Source: Apodospora peruviana
Lineage: Eukaryota > Ascomycota > Sordariomycetes > Sordariales > Lasiosphaeriaceae
Direction: 5' to 3'
Assembly: GCA_033439685.1 (NCBI GenBank)
Contig: JAUEDM010000003.1
Coordinates: 3,006,001-3,070,000 of the forward strand
DNA: 64,000 nucleotides
Positions 30,301-42,039 of the stretch are shown here, in pieces. The position numbers and the translations under genes are program-made. The notes beneath the pieces were generated by a model. That model had not been told where the DNA came from, ran no database searches, and saw only the letters and a program-made list of their open reading frames with translations. The stretch's first letter is position 1. Each line of letters starts with the position of its first letter.

Positions 30301-33265
30301 TCATAATATACTACCGGCGTCCGCTCCAGGACTATTCAAATCATCTGACCGACCAATTCGATCACCTCTCGACTCGCTCAACAAGCCCGCATGCTCCCCT
30401 TCCCCGTCCTCTCTCGCAATACCACCACTACTGGTCTCCCTATCCAACATCCCTCCTGTATCCCCACCACCGCCGACACTGCTGCCGCCCGTCCTGCGCG
30501 TCTCGTCCGCACCGTTGAGCACATACCAGACATCCTTCTTGGTCAAGAGACCCTGCAGCACGCCGCGATCACTAAACAGCACGTAGCGCAGCCCCAGCTT
30601 CTGGAAATAGCTGACCGCCAGGTGCAGGCGGCTCCTGCTCGGCAGCGTGAGGGGCGTCTGGTCCATCCAGGGCCGCAAATCGAGCGTGGTGCGCGGATCG
30701 GCGAGCGGCTGGTGAGCGAAAAAAGCCTCCGTCTCGGGCGGCAGTGACCGCGGCGGCTGCGCCGACGTGTGCAAGTTGTACGCGAGCTCGGCACGAGAGA
30801 TATACCCCAGCAAAATCGCCTCCCTCGGATCCGAAACCACGGGAAACCCGCGGTACGGGTGCGTCTCGAGGATCTGCGTCAGGCTGGCGATGGTGTGCCC
30901 GGTAGCCGTGAGGACGACGAGGTCCTCGATGCGGGTCATGATCTGCGCGGCCGGGATGTCGGGGATCGCCATCTCCTCGCTGTTGTCCAGGAACGGATAC
31001 TCGTTAAAGTGGATCCATGACTCGTAGATGCCGCGGCGAGAGAAAGCGTCGCCGACCCACTTGGAGATCATGACGGCCACCATGATGGGTAGCACGTACG
31101 TCAGCGCGCCTGTGAGCTCGAACATGATGACGACGATGGAAACGGTCATGCGGGTCACGCCGGCGAGCGCCGCGGCGGCGCCGATGATGGCATAGGTGCC
31201 GGGTGTGACGCACGGGATGTCGGGCTCGCAGCTGCGGAAGGCGATGAAGCCCGGGTGGTTGTGCTGCCAGATCTCCATGATGATGCCGACGGCCCGACCA
31301 GACAGCGCGCCGATGGCCATGGAGGGTAGGATGATGCCGGCCGGGATCTGCAGACCAAAAGTTATGGCGGCTAGGAAAAAGCCGAGCACGGCGGCGAAAA
31401 TCAGCAGGACAATGGTGCCGGCCGAGGCTGCGCCGGTTTTGCAGAGGCCGAATTGATCATCCAGAAGGCTGGTACATTCATGGAATAAGTTGGACACGAG
31501 CTCGGAGGACTGGGCTCGCATGTAGTGGTTTGGGTAGTTGATCAAGGCGGTCAGCAAGGCCACGATCACCACCTGGACAATGGGTCCGGGGAGCCAAGAG
31601 GCGGATTTCTTCCATTCGGCAACTTTCATATTTGCCTTGATGAAGAGGCCGCCGTAGATGCCGCCCATTATTCCTAGGGCGGCGAAGGGGACCAGCTCGA
31701 AGCCATGCCAACTAGAGCTGTATGTGACCTGGTAGAGCACCAGCTTCCCAGACCGAAAGGGGTCGAGGGCTTGCAGCATGACAGCCGCAGTCATGGCGCA
31801 CACAAAGCTTTGCCACATGGTCTTATCTGGGAAATAGTAGGACAATTGCTAGCGACAGTTATTAGTATTCTATCACGAAGGATGTTCGTTTGAGCAGTTA
31901 TGCATACCTCGAGACTAAATAGCACGCCCCCGATAGGCGACCCAAACGCAACAGAGATTCCTGAAGCCGCTGCCGCCGAGAGAACCTCTCTCTTGCGAGC
32001 TATTGAAGGTTCAGTCAGAGTTCCGTCACATCAGCAAAGGGATTATAGCGTCCGGACCTTCATTGTTATTAATACTGGGAAACAGCTTGATAAAGAGGTT
32101 CGCGCAGCAACAGGCAACATGAACTAAGGGGCCTTCTTTGCCCAACCACATGCTAGAGCCTACAGCAAGAACCTGCGGATTTATGTTAGGTTCGAAAGCA
32201 TTCAGCCCAGGAGGGAGAGTAGACATACCAATCCTAGTGATTTTGTGATTAAAGTCCAGAGCCCCAAAAACCTCTTGATAATGAAGCCGCCCAATACCGT
32301 CTTGATCTCGGGTATCCCGCTATGCTTTGCGTGAACCGAATACTCCTTGACCAATATTGACGCCATAATTGCAAACGACACCTGTTTTGGCAATCATTAA
32401 TAAGTCAATTCATCGCTGTGATTCATGGAATTGAAAAAAAAGGAAAACATACCGACAACACCAAGTAGAAAAAGTACTCTATAAACCACTTCCCGCCTGC
32501 CGACGCGATCCCCAGCGCAGCGCTCCACGACCTCCACCCGAGACACTTGGAGTGCTCGTCATAGCCCCAGCAACAAAAGCTCTTGCTGAGGTAGAAGGCA
32601 CCCCCGTCGACAGTAGAACAGTAGCCAACCTTGGTGTCGGCCAGCCAGTCGCTCGTGACATCTATCCACGCCGCGATCACGCCGACCGCAAGCCCCGTTA
32701 GGACTAAAATGATCCACACCTGGCTGGCGTCGAGGAACTGGCGCAGGTAGCCCAGCAGGCCGGTCGCGCTCCCGAACAGCACGCGCAGCCGCTGGCGCTC
32801 CTTGGTGTACTCGAAGATCCAGTCGATAGCCGTCAGATCCTCGTAACCGACTCGCCTGCCAGGGCCTTCGACGTACCAGTCCAGCGGGGCGGGTTCTTTT
32901 GGGTGTCTTAGGCCTTCTAGTGGTGTGCTGCCGCCGGCTGGGGCTCCCGGTGCTGGAGAGTGCGATGGCCCGGGAGAGGAACTGATTCCGCTGCCGCTGC
33001 CAACAGCGCCGCCTGTAAGTGCGGTCAGGAGTCGCGAGGGTTGTGAGAAGAAGCCTTGTTTCTGCTTGCGCTTGAAGGAGAGCGGTTCGGTGAGGTCGCG
33101 CTGGAGGGGGTCGTCGAGGAGGATGTCTTCGCGGTCGTCGTCGCCACCATTGCCGCCGAGAAAGTCGAGCTCATCGGGGGAGTCGGCGGCGGCGGCATCG
33201 TTATGGGAGCTGCTCGACGAGGGGTGATTGGTGTTATTATTCATCGTGGCTGTGGGAGTGGCCAT
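30301..33265 (-). CDS. CLC-family anion channel/transporter with two CBS domains
   Basis: Exons (minus strand) 33265-32453, 32381-32229, 32172-32058, 31999-31908 and 31848-30301 give 906 aa. A long Ser/acidic cytosolic N-terminus precedes the CLC core. Signature motifs are KHSGIPE (Ser292 lines the anion site), GKEGPLVH (gating glutamate Glu335), GSPIGGVLFSLEQLSYYFP, and GLQIPAG in place of GxFxP. Two CBS domains follow (about residues 690-750 and 785-840). This subgroup resembles animal ClC-3/4/5 and yeast Gef1, which set chloride and pH in the Golgi, endosome or vacuole. The position of the proton glutamate holds Gln392, see findings. Intron 3 has a weak donor (GTCCGG). Two upstream ATGs (33293, 33300) precede the start within 35 nt; one opens a six-codon uORF ending 7 nt before it. 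Confidence 0.92.
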
Positions 33266-33773
33266 AATAATCCTATGCTTCGTGACGGGGCATCTGCCAT
33301 CTCGTGTGTCGTGGGACAGACGCCGACCCTTTTGATGTAGACCCTGACGATGTTGTTGTTCAGCCAAAGCTGAGGCCGTGGCGCGGTGTTGTTTGAATAC
33401 GGTAGGTTAACTGTTATCGCCAGGCGACGGGAGTCTTATCGAAGACATTGAGGCTACCATCCCGTCGTCAGCCAAGGGTCCAGCAAGGTACCTGGTACCT
33501 TACCTATAATTGGCACGTGCTCCTTTAAGCTCACCGTAGCTCAGGTGTTCACCCCACTGTATTTAGGTATTTTACTGCATGAATGGGCATCTTCCCCAGC
33601 AGTGCATCGACAGCGAAACACAGCCTGGAAGTGTCGCATTCGTACACCTCGTTGTTGACTTGGATGGCAGCAGCCGAGTCACCTGTCTCCGCCATGACAT
33701 CCCATTATAATTCTTGAATTTATAAAGAGAGGAACTCGTATGAATGTTCAAGTTGTTGAACGAGAAAGCTACC
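33266..33773. other. Divergent promoter between CLC and neurochondrin-like genes
   Basis: 508 bp without a gene. It contains two uATGs for the CLC gene and a KpnI-like palindrome at 33485-33501. Confidence 0.6.
33485..33501. repeat. 17-bp palindrome AAGGTACC-T-GGTACCTT
   Basis: Perfect 8-bp arms flank one central base. It is followed at once by another TACCT unit and is related to the AGGTA/TACCT palindromes elsewhere in the window. Confidence 0.75.
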
Positions 33774-35896
33774 ATGGATGAAGAAGCTCAAGCAGCAAGC
33801 GCGACTTCGACTGCCCAGGCCCTGAATGAGACGGCAATCTCAAATATCAAAGCTCTCCTGAGCGCAAAGGACGACACGTCTCGTTTCGTTGGACTCGCCC
33901 TTCTCAAGTCGACTCTAGACAACTCTGAAGAGCTCAGAAATGATGAAGCCGCAATCACGGCGCTGTGGGAGAGCATCTCGCCCAAGTTTCTGGACGGTAT
34001 GATCCGGACCGGCCTGGGCCAGCAAGGCCAAGGACAAGGACAGGACAACCACAACATGCTCGAGATCGCCGTATCCGTAATCAATGCATTTGCTGCCCTG
34101 CTGCCCGAGGATGCCACAAAAGACAAACGGATTCTCGGCAGAATACCGCAGCTGGTGGCTGCTCTTACAGCCAGGTTCGCAACACTTCGACGACCCATCG
34201 ACTCCATCTGTGCTAACTTGAACAACTCAATAGACTAGACCAGGACGTAACCAAGCTAACAATAGACACTCTCTGGCAGCTGGTGTCCTTTCCTGAGGGT
34301 GCTCATGTCTTCAACCAGCAAGTCGATGACTTGACGCCCCTGACCAATATTGCGCCCTCACAGCCCCACGCGCTCGAGGTACTGTATTCGGGGTGGAAGT
34401 TTGCCGTCCCAAACAACCAAGCTCTAAAGTCGAAGATTAACAAGACCATCGGGGCTCTCGTCTCGATATTTGAGGGAACTGACGCCGTCACATTGATGGA
34501 CATGCTCGCCCGCTCGTTGCCGGGACTACATGACGAGGTCAGTCCACACTTTCCAAGACATCCGCCAATACATATATGACTGACCCTTATTCAGCTCTTC
34601 ACAGAGAATCCCGAATGGCTACCAGCTCTACGGCTGCTGATCCAAAACCTGGTAAGAAGCCGGCCGACTTCAAATGGGCGGGCTGCCTGGACCAAGCTGG
34701 TAGCTCTTCTCCTTGAGAAATATCCCCAACAAGCGCCGCAACTCCTATTCCAAGATGATGCCCGCATCAAGGGCAAAGCCAAAGATGATGGCAGCACCCA
34801 TGTTCCCTTCTCCTACGTCATGGTCAGCCTCCTACTAGTCGACATACGGGCTTCCCTTCCCACCCTACTGGAGAAACTCAACAGCCCCGAGTACGACGAC
34901 ATCTCAAGCCGTCTAGCCGCAGCCTACGACATCCTCTCCAGCTTCATCAGCTATCTCCTCAGCGGGTCCGACGACGACATATTCAACCTGGTCATGACCC
35001 CAGACCTCCTCCTCAAACTCCGCAAATTCATCGCTGAAACCATCTCCCTGACGCTCGAGTACCTCCGCGACAGGTGGGACGCCTCGGTCGCCGGCGCCAT
35101 GGGCTTGCACCCCGACTCGCGCGTCGGTCCCGTGCACACGTCCACCAACCAGCAATCCCACCTCGCTCTCGCCTGGGACTCCAAGAACGACAAGCGCAGC
35201 GTCGGCGAGGATCCGCTGACCGCCGCCGCGGTCATGGCTCTGGCCCTCTGGCTGCGCGAAGACGACGGCGAGGTTCTGCGCATGGAAGCCACGGGCTTGA
35301 TGGATATGTTTGTCGACCTTTACCGAAAGTACCTTGCCATCCCCGGTCAGGGACTCGATATCCGATGGCCCATCCTCATGGCTTTGCAAGGGATCATCGC
35401 CGAGGAAGACGGAATCGAGGCCTTTCTGACCCACAGCGGCTGGGAGGCTCTGTCTGATGATTTGGTATCGGTTCTTAATAGTGGCGCCAACAGCAGCAGC
35501 AGCAACACGACGACATCGGTAGCAGTCGCCGCCCGCCGCGGCGTCGAGATCGTTCGCGTGCTCCTTCCCATCGTGGAAGCAGAGCCAACTGGTCCCCGCG
35601 AGGACTGGATGGACCTCGTGACCAAAATCGCGGCCGTCTACGTCCCGGACGACGAGCCGTTGTCGACTGCCGCTGAGCAAGAGTTTATGGTCGCTGCCCT
35701 GCAGCTGGCCACCTCGCTGTTGGCGGGAACGCATCCCGGCATGCAGAAACGATACATCCACTCGATGGGCGCGATTTCTGGTCTCGCGACACGGGTGCGG
35801 CGAGGTGCGGATAAAGATGACGAGGGTCTGATTGAGGCGGTGGATGATGTGCTGGATACTCTTGAAGGGATACGGAACACTTTATGTTCTAGGTGA
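33774..35896 (+). CDS. Neurochondrin-family protein
   Basis: Exons 33774-34174, 34234-34537 and 34595-35896 give 668 aa. The whole protein is predicted helical repeat with no membrane segment. Blocks such as NIKALLSAKDDTSRFVGLALLKSTLD, LYSGWKFAV and LSSFISYLLS are the kind found in the fungal neurochondrin family, a set of ARM/HEAT-like proteins. Animal neurochondrin regulates CaM kinase II and neurite growth; the fungal role is not established. I chose the ATG at 33774 for its strong ACCATGG context; an in-frame ATG at 33744 would add ten residues. Splice sites are GT-AG. A 282-codon antisense frame inside exon 3 is a shadow. Confidence 0.78.
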
Positions 35897-36715
35897 TTCG
35901 TGTAGCATTTTATAAATATTACTTATGTCGTCGTTATTAAGTAAAAATGTTTCTTGTATCCATATCGCGCCAACAAATCGGAACGTCTAGAAACCGGACT
36001 GGAGCAAAAAACAAGCAACAGTTTCGACCTCTCAAAATCCTACGTAAAAGTTCAGAGCGACAAGTTCAGAGCTAGTGAAGGTACCAATGCTGAATATGAC
36101 TTTGTATTACAAAAAAAAGTGATAAAAAGGTAGCACACATGCCGATATAGAGTCGTGCTGCGGACGAGGAATAAGTCGACAAACTTCCCCCATTACCTGG
36201 CTGCCATTAAGTACCCTTTCATTCAATATTGGCCCCTCTTCTTCTTCTGCCATCACAGCCTCAAAACCTAAACGCCGAGCAAAAACAAGCAAGCAATCTA
36301 CCAAACCGTCCAATTCTTATACGCGCATGCATGTCTGTATGTAACAAGAAGCCCGTATTCAATTCTTATCCACCCAAAGCAGTAAGTTATTCTGTCCTCT
36401 TTTCTCCCTAGCGCTACAGCAGAGTAAGAAGAAAATATGTACCTTATGTATGAGGCAAGTAAAGAAGCAAAAAGCAAAGGTGATTTTTGAACAAGAAAGC
36501 CTCCCCAACTACCAACCAACCCTCTTTATGAAGTCCAGAGGCAAGAAACCACAAGCAAGACAATATCCACCATATCATCCATCCTATTTTCACGCCATCA
36601 CCTTCATCGCGAATACGCAGCTCTTTCTCTCAAACTCAAACCACATCCACAGTTACAAAAGAGTCCCGCTCCCACCTCTTCTCGTTTCTTGTCAAAAGTT
36701 ACACGCATCAATCAA
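35897..36715. other. Convergent spacer, neurochondrin-like and YTA7 3' ends
   Basis: 819 bp of AT-rich 3'-flanking DNA with several A and T runs. No gene is supported. Confidence 0.6.
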
Positions 36716-39700
36716 TCAATCGCTTGACAATCGATTCGCATCACCTAAGTAAACAAACGCCTCCTCCTCGGGCGTGATACTAGAATCTGCCAGTCGCGCT
36801 TGCTCTTCCTCCTCCCTCTCCTGCTGCTCGTTCAGCTCATTTTGTGTATTACTTAAAAACGCCCCTTGTACGAGCTCAATGTCGTTAATCGTATCATTAA
36901 ACACCGAGACCAGCGTCGACAGAACTGCCATACGGTTCCACTCGTTGCGCGTCCGCCAGATCTCGTCCATCAGTTCGCGGTTGATCTGCTCAAGCTGTTC
37001 AATGCTGCACCCGGACGTCCGGTCGACCATCGTCTGCAAGAACTCATCCAGCCTGCCCTCGTGGATGACCGGCTGCTGGGACGAGGTACCAGAGTTGCGC
37101 CCCTGGCTGCTGCTCGAGTTACCCGCACTATTGTTGGAAGTCGTCGTGGCGGTTGTCATGTCCTCGTTAAGAAGGCTCTCCACACTCGTGACATCGCCGG
37201 ATTTGCGCCCCGTAGACGGCGGAGCGGCCGTTGACTTCGCCAGTGCCTGAGACGATGCCGGGCTGCTCTCTTCGCTGATCATACCGCCCACCCCGCCGAC
37301 ACCAGCAGGTCCACCACTGAACATACCCATTCGGGGCTGTATCAGCCCTTGCGCCATGCCGGCGGCCTGGGAATGCGCCCAGTCTCTCTCACTCGAAGTC
37401 GCCTGGCTGGGCTGACCTGTGCTGCCGCTCTGAGGCTGGGTGTCGAGCAGTTGGGAGTAGTCTCCAGCATCGCTATTTACCCCGTTGGTATGCTGAGTGC
37501 TCCAGTCTCCAGAAACAGCAGCGCGATTTGACGACGGGTCCGACGTCTTTGTTGAAGATGCGTCGTTTTCGATGGCGGACGGAGACACTCCAGGGGGTAC
37601 CGACGTCAATGCCGAACGCTGTGAGAGGTGTGTACCCGCCGTTGCGCGTGCAGAGTCCTCGAGAGGCCCGGCGCCTCTTGCGGCATGTTGCCAGCGCAGT
37701 GGCGCAGCCATGTCCGAACGATTATGGCCAGACATAGGCTGAGTATCATCATCCATGCCACTCATCTGAGTGTCTTCGCCATCTTGTCGTGAAATTCCCG
37801 AGACACCATTTGTAAGAGGATGAGAGCCGGAAGATCCCGCATGCGCGTTTGATCGAGGGCTCAGTATGGGTGCGAACATAGCTGTTGTGGTATTCCGTGA
37901 CTCTCTGGGCATCGGGAGTCCTATTCCCACTGGACCTTGGGAGTCACTATCCCCATCTCCCACCATATCGGACTGAATCAAGTCGACCATTGGTTGGAAT
38001 GCTGCTCTCTTGCGTGCCCTTTCTTGAGCCTCCTTGAACCTCTTCAACTGCCTCTCGTAGATCTCGTCAAACTTGATGCCCTGGCTGCCAAGTGCTATTC
38101 CTATGTCGTGGACATCCACCTCTACGTTTGTGCGAAGCTCGTTCGCTTTCAAGGTCCTGTCTCTGTCGCCAATATTCTTAGCGTCAAGATAGAGCCGGTT
38201 GATATCCTTGTAGAAGTCAATTGGCCTGGCATAATAACCGTTGGCTAGCCGCTCCTCGATCGTGGTGGTCTCCAGGTTGTAATAGAATTTGCCTGTGGCC
38301 GTATCCCTGATTCCTTCTGTCCCTTCCCTGTCTTGCGCGATCTCAAAAGGCCTGGTTTCACCCTCGCGGAGATCTGGTCGGACAAAGTTCGGATCCGACT
38401 CATTAAAGAGATATGCTATCTGGGCAAACGGAATAACGGGTTGTCTGAACTTGCGGTATTTGCGGTGAATCTGATCCATAATTGGTTGCAACCGTATCTT
38501 CAACATGTTCAGGGCATGGAGGTCTGCCTTCCGTTGGGCGTTGATCTCCTCTTTTGTGAGTTCCTTGGGAGGCGGTGGCGGGGCGACGGGCAGTATCTCC
38601 AACACCCGCTTCTTGCGGTCTGAAAGATCCGGAAATTCTACTGGCGACTTCCTCACATGGGCGATAATATTTTCAAAGAATTCGATCCGAAGTTCCTAAA
38701 ACACATGTTAGTTCTGGTCCTGGTAATCTTGAATTGGGTGGTAAAGCATACTCGTTCAGGACGGTCAACCACTGCCCGGTTCTTCTTAGAAAAGCCGAAA
38801 AGTTCTCTGAGAATCTCTGGCGATATCGATTCAGGCACCGTCTCCGCAGTGGCAAGGAGCAAAATTGGGTCGACTGCTGGGATGTTTCTAAGCATCGTTG
38901 TGAATGTCGTGAGCGCTGCATCACCAAGGCTGTTCCACCAGACGTCGACATTCGGGATGTAGATGACACCGGGTTTGTGACGCCTCACTTCGGTAAACAG
39001 GCTCACAATCACCGTCTCCAGAGGACGTCCGTCTCCAAGCAACGTCGCCAGATCAAAGTTCTGGACATGAACGCCCTCAAGGTGGTGCAGAATAGCAGCG
39101 GCTAGGTAGTTTTGGCCCATTCCCGGTACACCCGAAATAAGCAGGCGAGGACGGAAGATACGAGAGCGCTCAAACTCCTGGTGCATGGCTTCTCTGCCAA
39201 ATCCATGATCGGCATCGTGATAGGGTTCGTACATGGCTTCCTCGAGCGCCGTTGTCTTCTTCGCTCGTGGCAGGATATTGTCGAGGACTTCAAGGATAGC
39301 CTTGTATTGATTCCTAAGTAAGGGCTCAATGGGGCGCGGAATGGGCGTGGCACCAGAAGAGGCTGATCTCTCTGACGAAGGAATCATCTTCTTGACAGAA
39401 AGCATGAAATCTGTGGCATGAATCGTGATCTTGTTCGGGTCGACTATGAGCTTCTCTTTGGAGCTATAGATCTGCGGGTATGTCCGTTGGATGGCATTTA
39501 GTGCAGCCTCGGTGCAGAGGGCACGTAAATCAGCACCACCGTAGCCCTTCGTATTTTCGGCCAAGGCGTTCTTAAACGGGTCCGAGATGCCCCAGTCCTT
39601 TGTGTGAATGTCGAGGATAGACCGCCGTGCCTCCACATCGGGTAGGGGAAAGTAAAACTCTCTATCGAATCGACCGGGTCGGCGGAGGGCAGGGTCGATA

Positions 39701-42039
39701 TTATCAGGTCGATTGGTTGCTCCGATAACGATGACTTGACCGCGGCCATCCATACCATCCATCAAAGCCAACAATGTTGAAACGATACTGGCATGGATCT
39801 GTTCCTGCTTGCTAGATCGAACGGGTGCTAGACCGTCGATTTCATCGAAGAAGATGATGCTTGGCTGAGTCCTGCGAGCTTCTTCGAAAAGCAGGCGCAA
39901 TTGCTTCTCGGCCTCGCCTACCCATTTACTGAGGGCATCGGCACCTTTTCGCATGTAGAAGCTGATCTTGCGACCACCATGTCCGACTGAATTCGCTAGG
40001 GCTCTAGCCAGTAGAGTTTTACCAGTACCGGGTGGACCATGGAACAGAACACCTCTAGGAGGCGTAACGTGAAATCTGGTAAACAGCTCAGGGTAGAGAA
40101 GAGGAAGCTGAACCATTTCCTTGAGCTGGTCGATGTGGCCTTGCAGACCACCGACCTTGCTGAAGTCTACGCTCAAGTCAACCCCAAGAGGATCCGCATC
40201 AGCGTAAGCCTTCTGGTTCTTAACCTTGCCTACGTTAGAGGTGGCTCCTCCGACGCCAGCACCGCCATCGGCATTATGGGTCTGGGCCGCACCGGTGAAG
40301 AGGCCGACTGGCGGAGCAGCAGAGGTCGGTGTCATACCAACAGTGCCCCCGATACCAGATCGTTGGACCATCTCATCATCGCTGCTGTCGGAATCAACTC
40401 CTCCAGTTGCTCCGGTACCCCATGGACCACCCAGAAGAGAACCGGGGCCGTTGCTGGCTCCACCAAATGGGCCGTAGGTACTGTTGAAATTGCGCTCCCA
40501 TGACTGGGTAGCACCACCTTTGCCACCTCTGCGGGCTCTTGCAGGAGTCTGCGATGGCTCATCATCCTCGTCCGCTTCGAGGGCGGCTGGGTCAATTGCT
40601 GGGATGCTATAGTTCACGGGCTTGGTGCGCCTTGTCTTGGTGGGCCGCTCTTCGTATTGAATGGACGGGGAACGTCGCCGGGTACGTCGAGGCCGCGAGC
40701 GAGAGCTCTCTCTAAGTTCCTCTAGCTCTTCGGCCATCTCGTCTTTATCGAGCTCCACTTCTTCGTCGCCCGAATCCTGTCGGGTGCGGCGTGACTTCCT
40801 GGGCTCTCGGGCTTGGCTGCGAGCGCCGCGGCCACGACCACGAGCAGGTGTTGGAGTGGAAGACTCATCGCCAGTGTTGGCATTTCGCCCACTACCTTTC
40901 TTTGACCCTTCCGAGGCGGAAAGGTTTTCCTCGCCTGACTCGTCGCCAGGCTCGAAATCGCTGCTCGGCTCTTGCAGTGATTTCTTGTTGTCCCGCAGAG
41001 TCGATTTGCGCGTGAGGCGACGAGCTCCCTCGTTCTTCTCGAAGTCGGCTTCAGCGTCTTCGTCAGGTGGTGGTGCGGTTGCGACCGCTCTTCGTGTCCG
41101 TCTAGTAATCGGAGCGTCGTCGTCGTCGTCGTCATCCCCATCCTCAGCTGCCGGGTCGTCTATTTCAGCTATCGGGTCTCCCAAATTTTCATCGGCGGAG
41201 TCTTCAGCTTGCTCGTCTGCAGCGGCTTCATTCTCTCCCTCAACATCCTCCTCGTTAGTCTCCTCGACCGCACCGCCAGCGAGCTCATCCGCCTCTTCGA
41301 GATGATCTTCGGGTTCCATTTTTGGATCCGATTCTTGCGTGGCTTCGGCGATTGGAGTTGGAGGTTTCTTAAGACCCTTGGCACCCCGAGTGGCTCTCGT
41401 CGACCGACTCACGGCTTCCGGGCTCCTGCTCTTGGATGAACGAGCCGGCTGTGCGTGCGCGTGCTTTCCTGAGGTAGAGAGCTCCACGAGCGGCTCTTCG
41501 GTCTCTTCGGTGCGCGCCCTTGTTGAGCGACGGGTCGGAGGGGGAAAGGAGGGTTCTTCCTTGGCACGTCTCCCTCGCTGCGCTTTTTGTTGACCTTGTT
41601 GACCGACCTTCAGGAGAACGATGCGGGATGGTTTTGATTTGGTCTTCTTGGGAGTCTTGTCTAAGTCCGAATCCTCCACAACATCTTCCTCACCTTCGCT
41701 GCTCTCTTTGTAAGACTGATGCTTAACTGCAGCGTGTCTCATCCGTCGCCCGTTTGCGCCTATCGGCAGGTCCTCGTCGTCAGATTCATCATGGTGATCT
41801 TCTCCGAAGGATTCCTCCTGGTCACTATCCGAGAGCTCCTCATCGTCTTCGATATCCGATCCTCTATATCTACCGCCGCGCTTCGCAGACCTGCCAGAGC
41901 TGCTTTTCGGCCTCGTCGGCCTCGACTTCTTGGCCGACCGGCGGGGCCGCTCTTCCGTAGGAGAGAAATTTTCGTCCTCCGAGTCTGACTTATTAGGGTC
42001 GAAGCCGTCAAGAATGTCGCGCTTCCGTTTCGAAACCAT
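36716..42039 (-). CDS. YTA7: Bromodomain AAA ATPase Yta7/Abo1 (ATAD2 homologue)
   Basis: Exons (minus) 42039-38752 and 38695-36716 give 1,755 aa. Residues 1-560 are a highly charged, disordered nuclear tail with poly-Asp and basic runs. AAA1 is complete: Walker A GPPGTGKT (about residue 668), Walker B IIFFDEIDG (about 724) and ATNRPDNIDPALRRPGRFDREF. AAA2 is degenerate, with GVPGMGQN where GxxGxGKT is expected and IPNVDVWW at Walker B. The bromodomain lies at about residues 1150-1290 (LQPIMDQIHRKYRKFRQPV, YLFNESDPNF, then a second half with YYNLETTT). The family forms hexamers that load or evict H3-H4 and control nucleosome density. A Ser/Gln-rich C-terminal tail ends in acidic residues. The size and degenerate AAA2 match the family. 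Confidence 0.94.

Noticed and set aside
34913..35761. 282-codon frame antisense to the neurochondrin-like gene
   Set aside because: It mirrors a real exon and has His/Asp/Gly-rich shadow composition.
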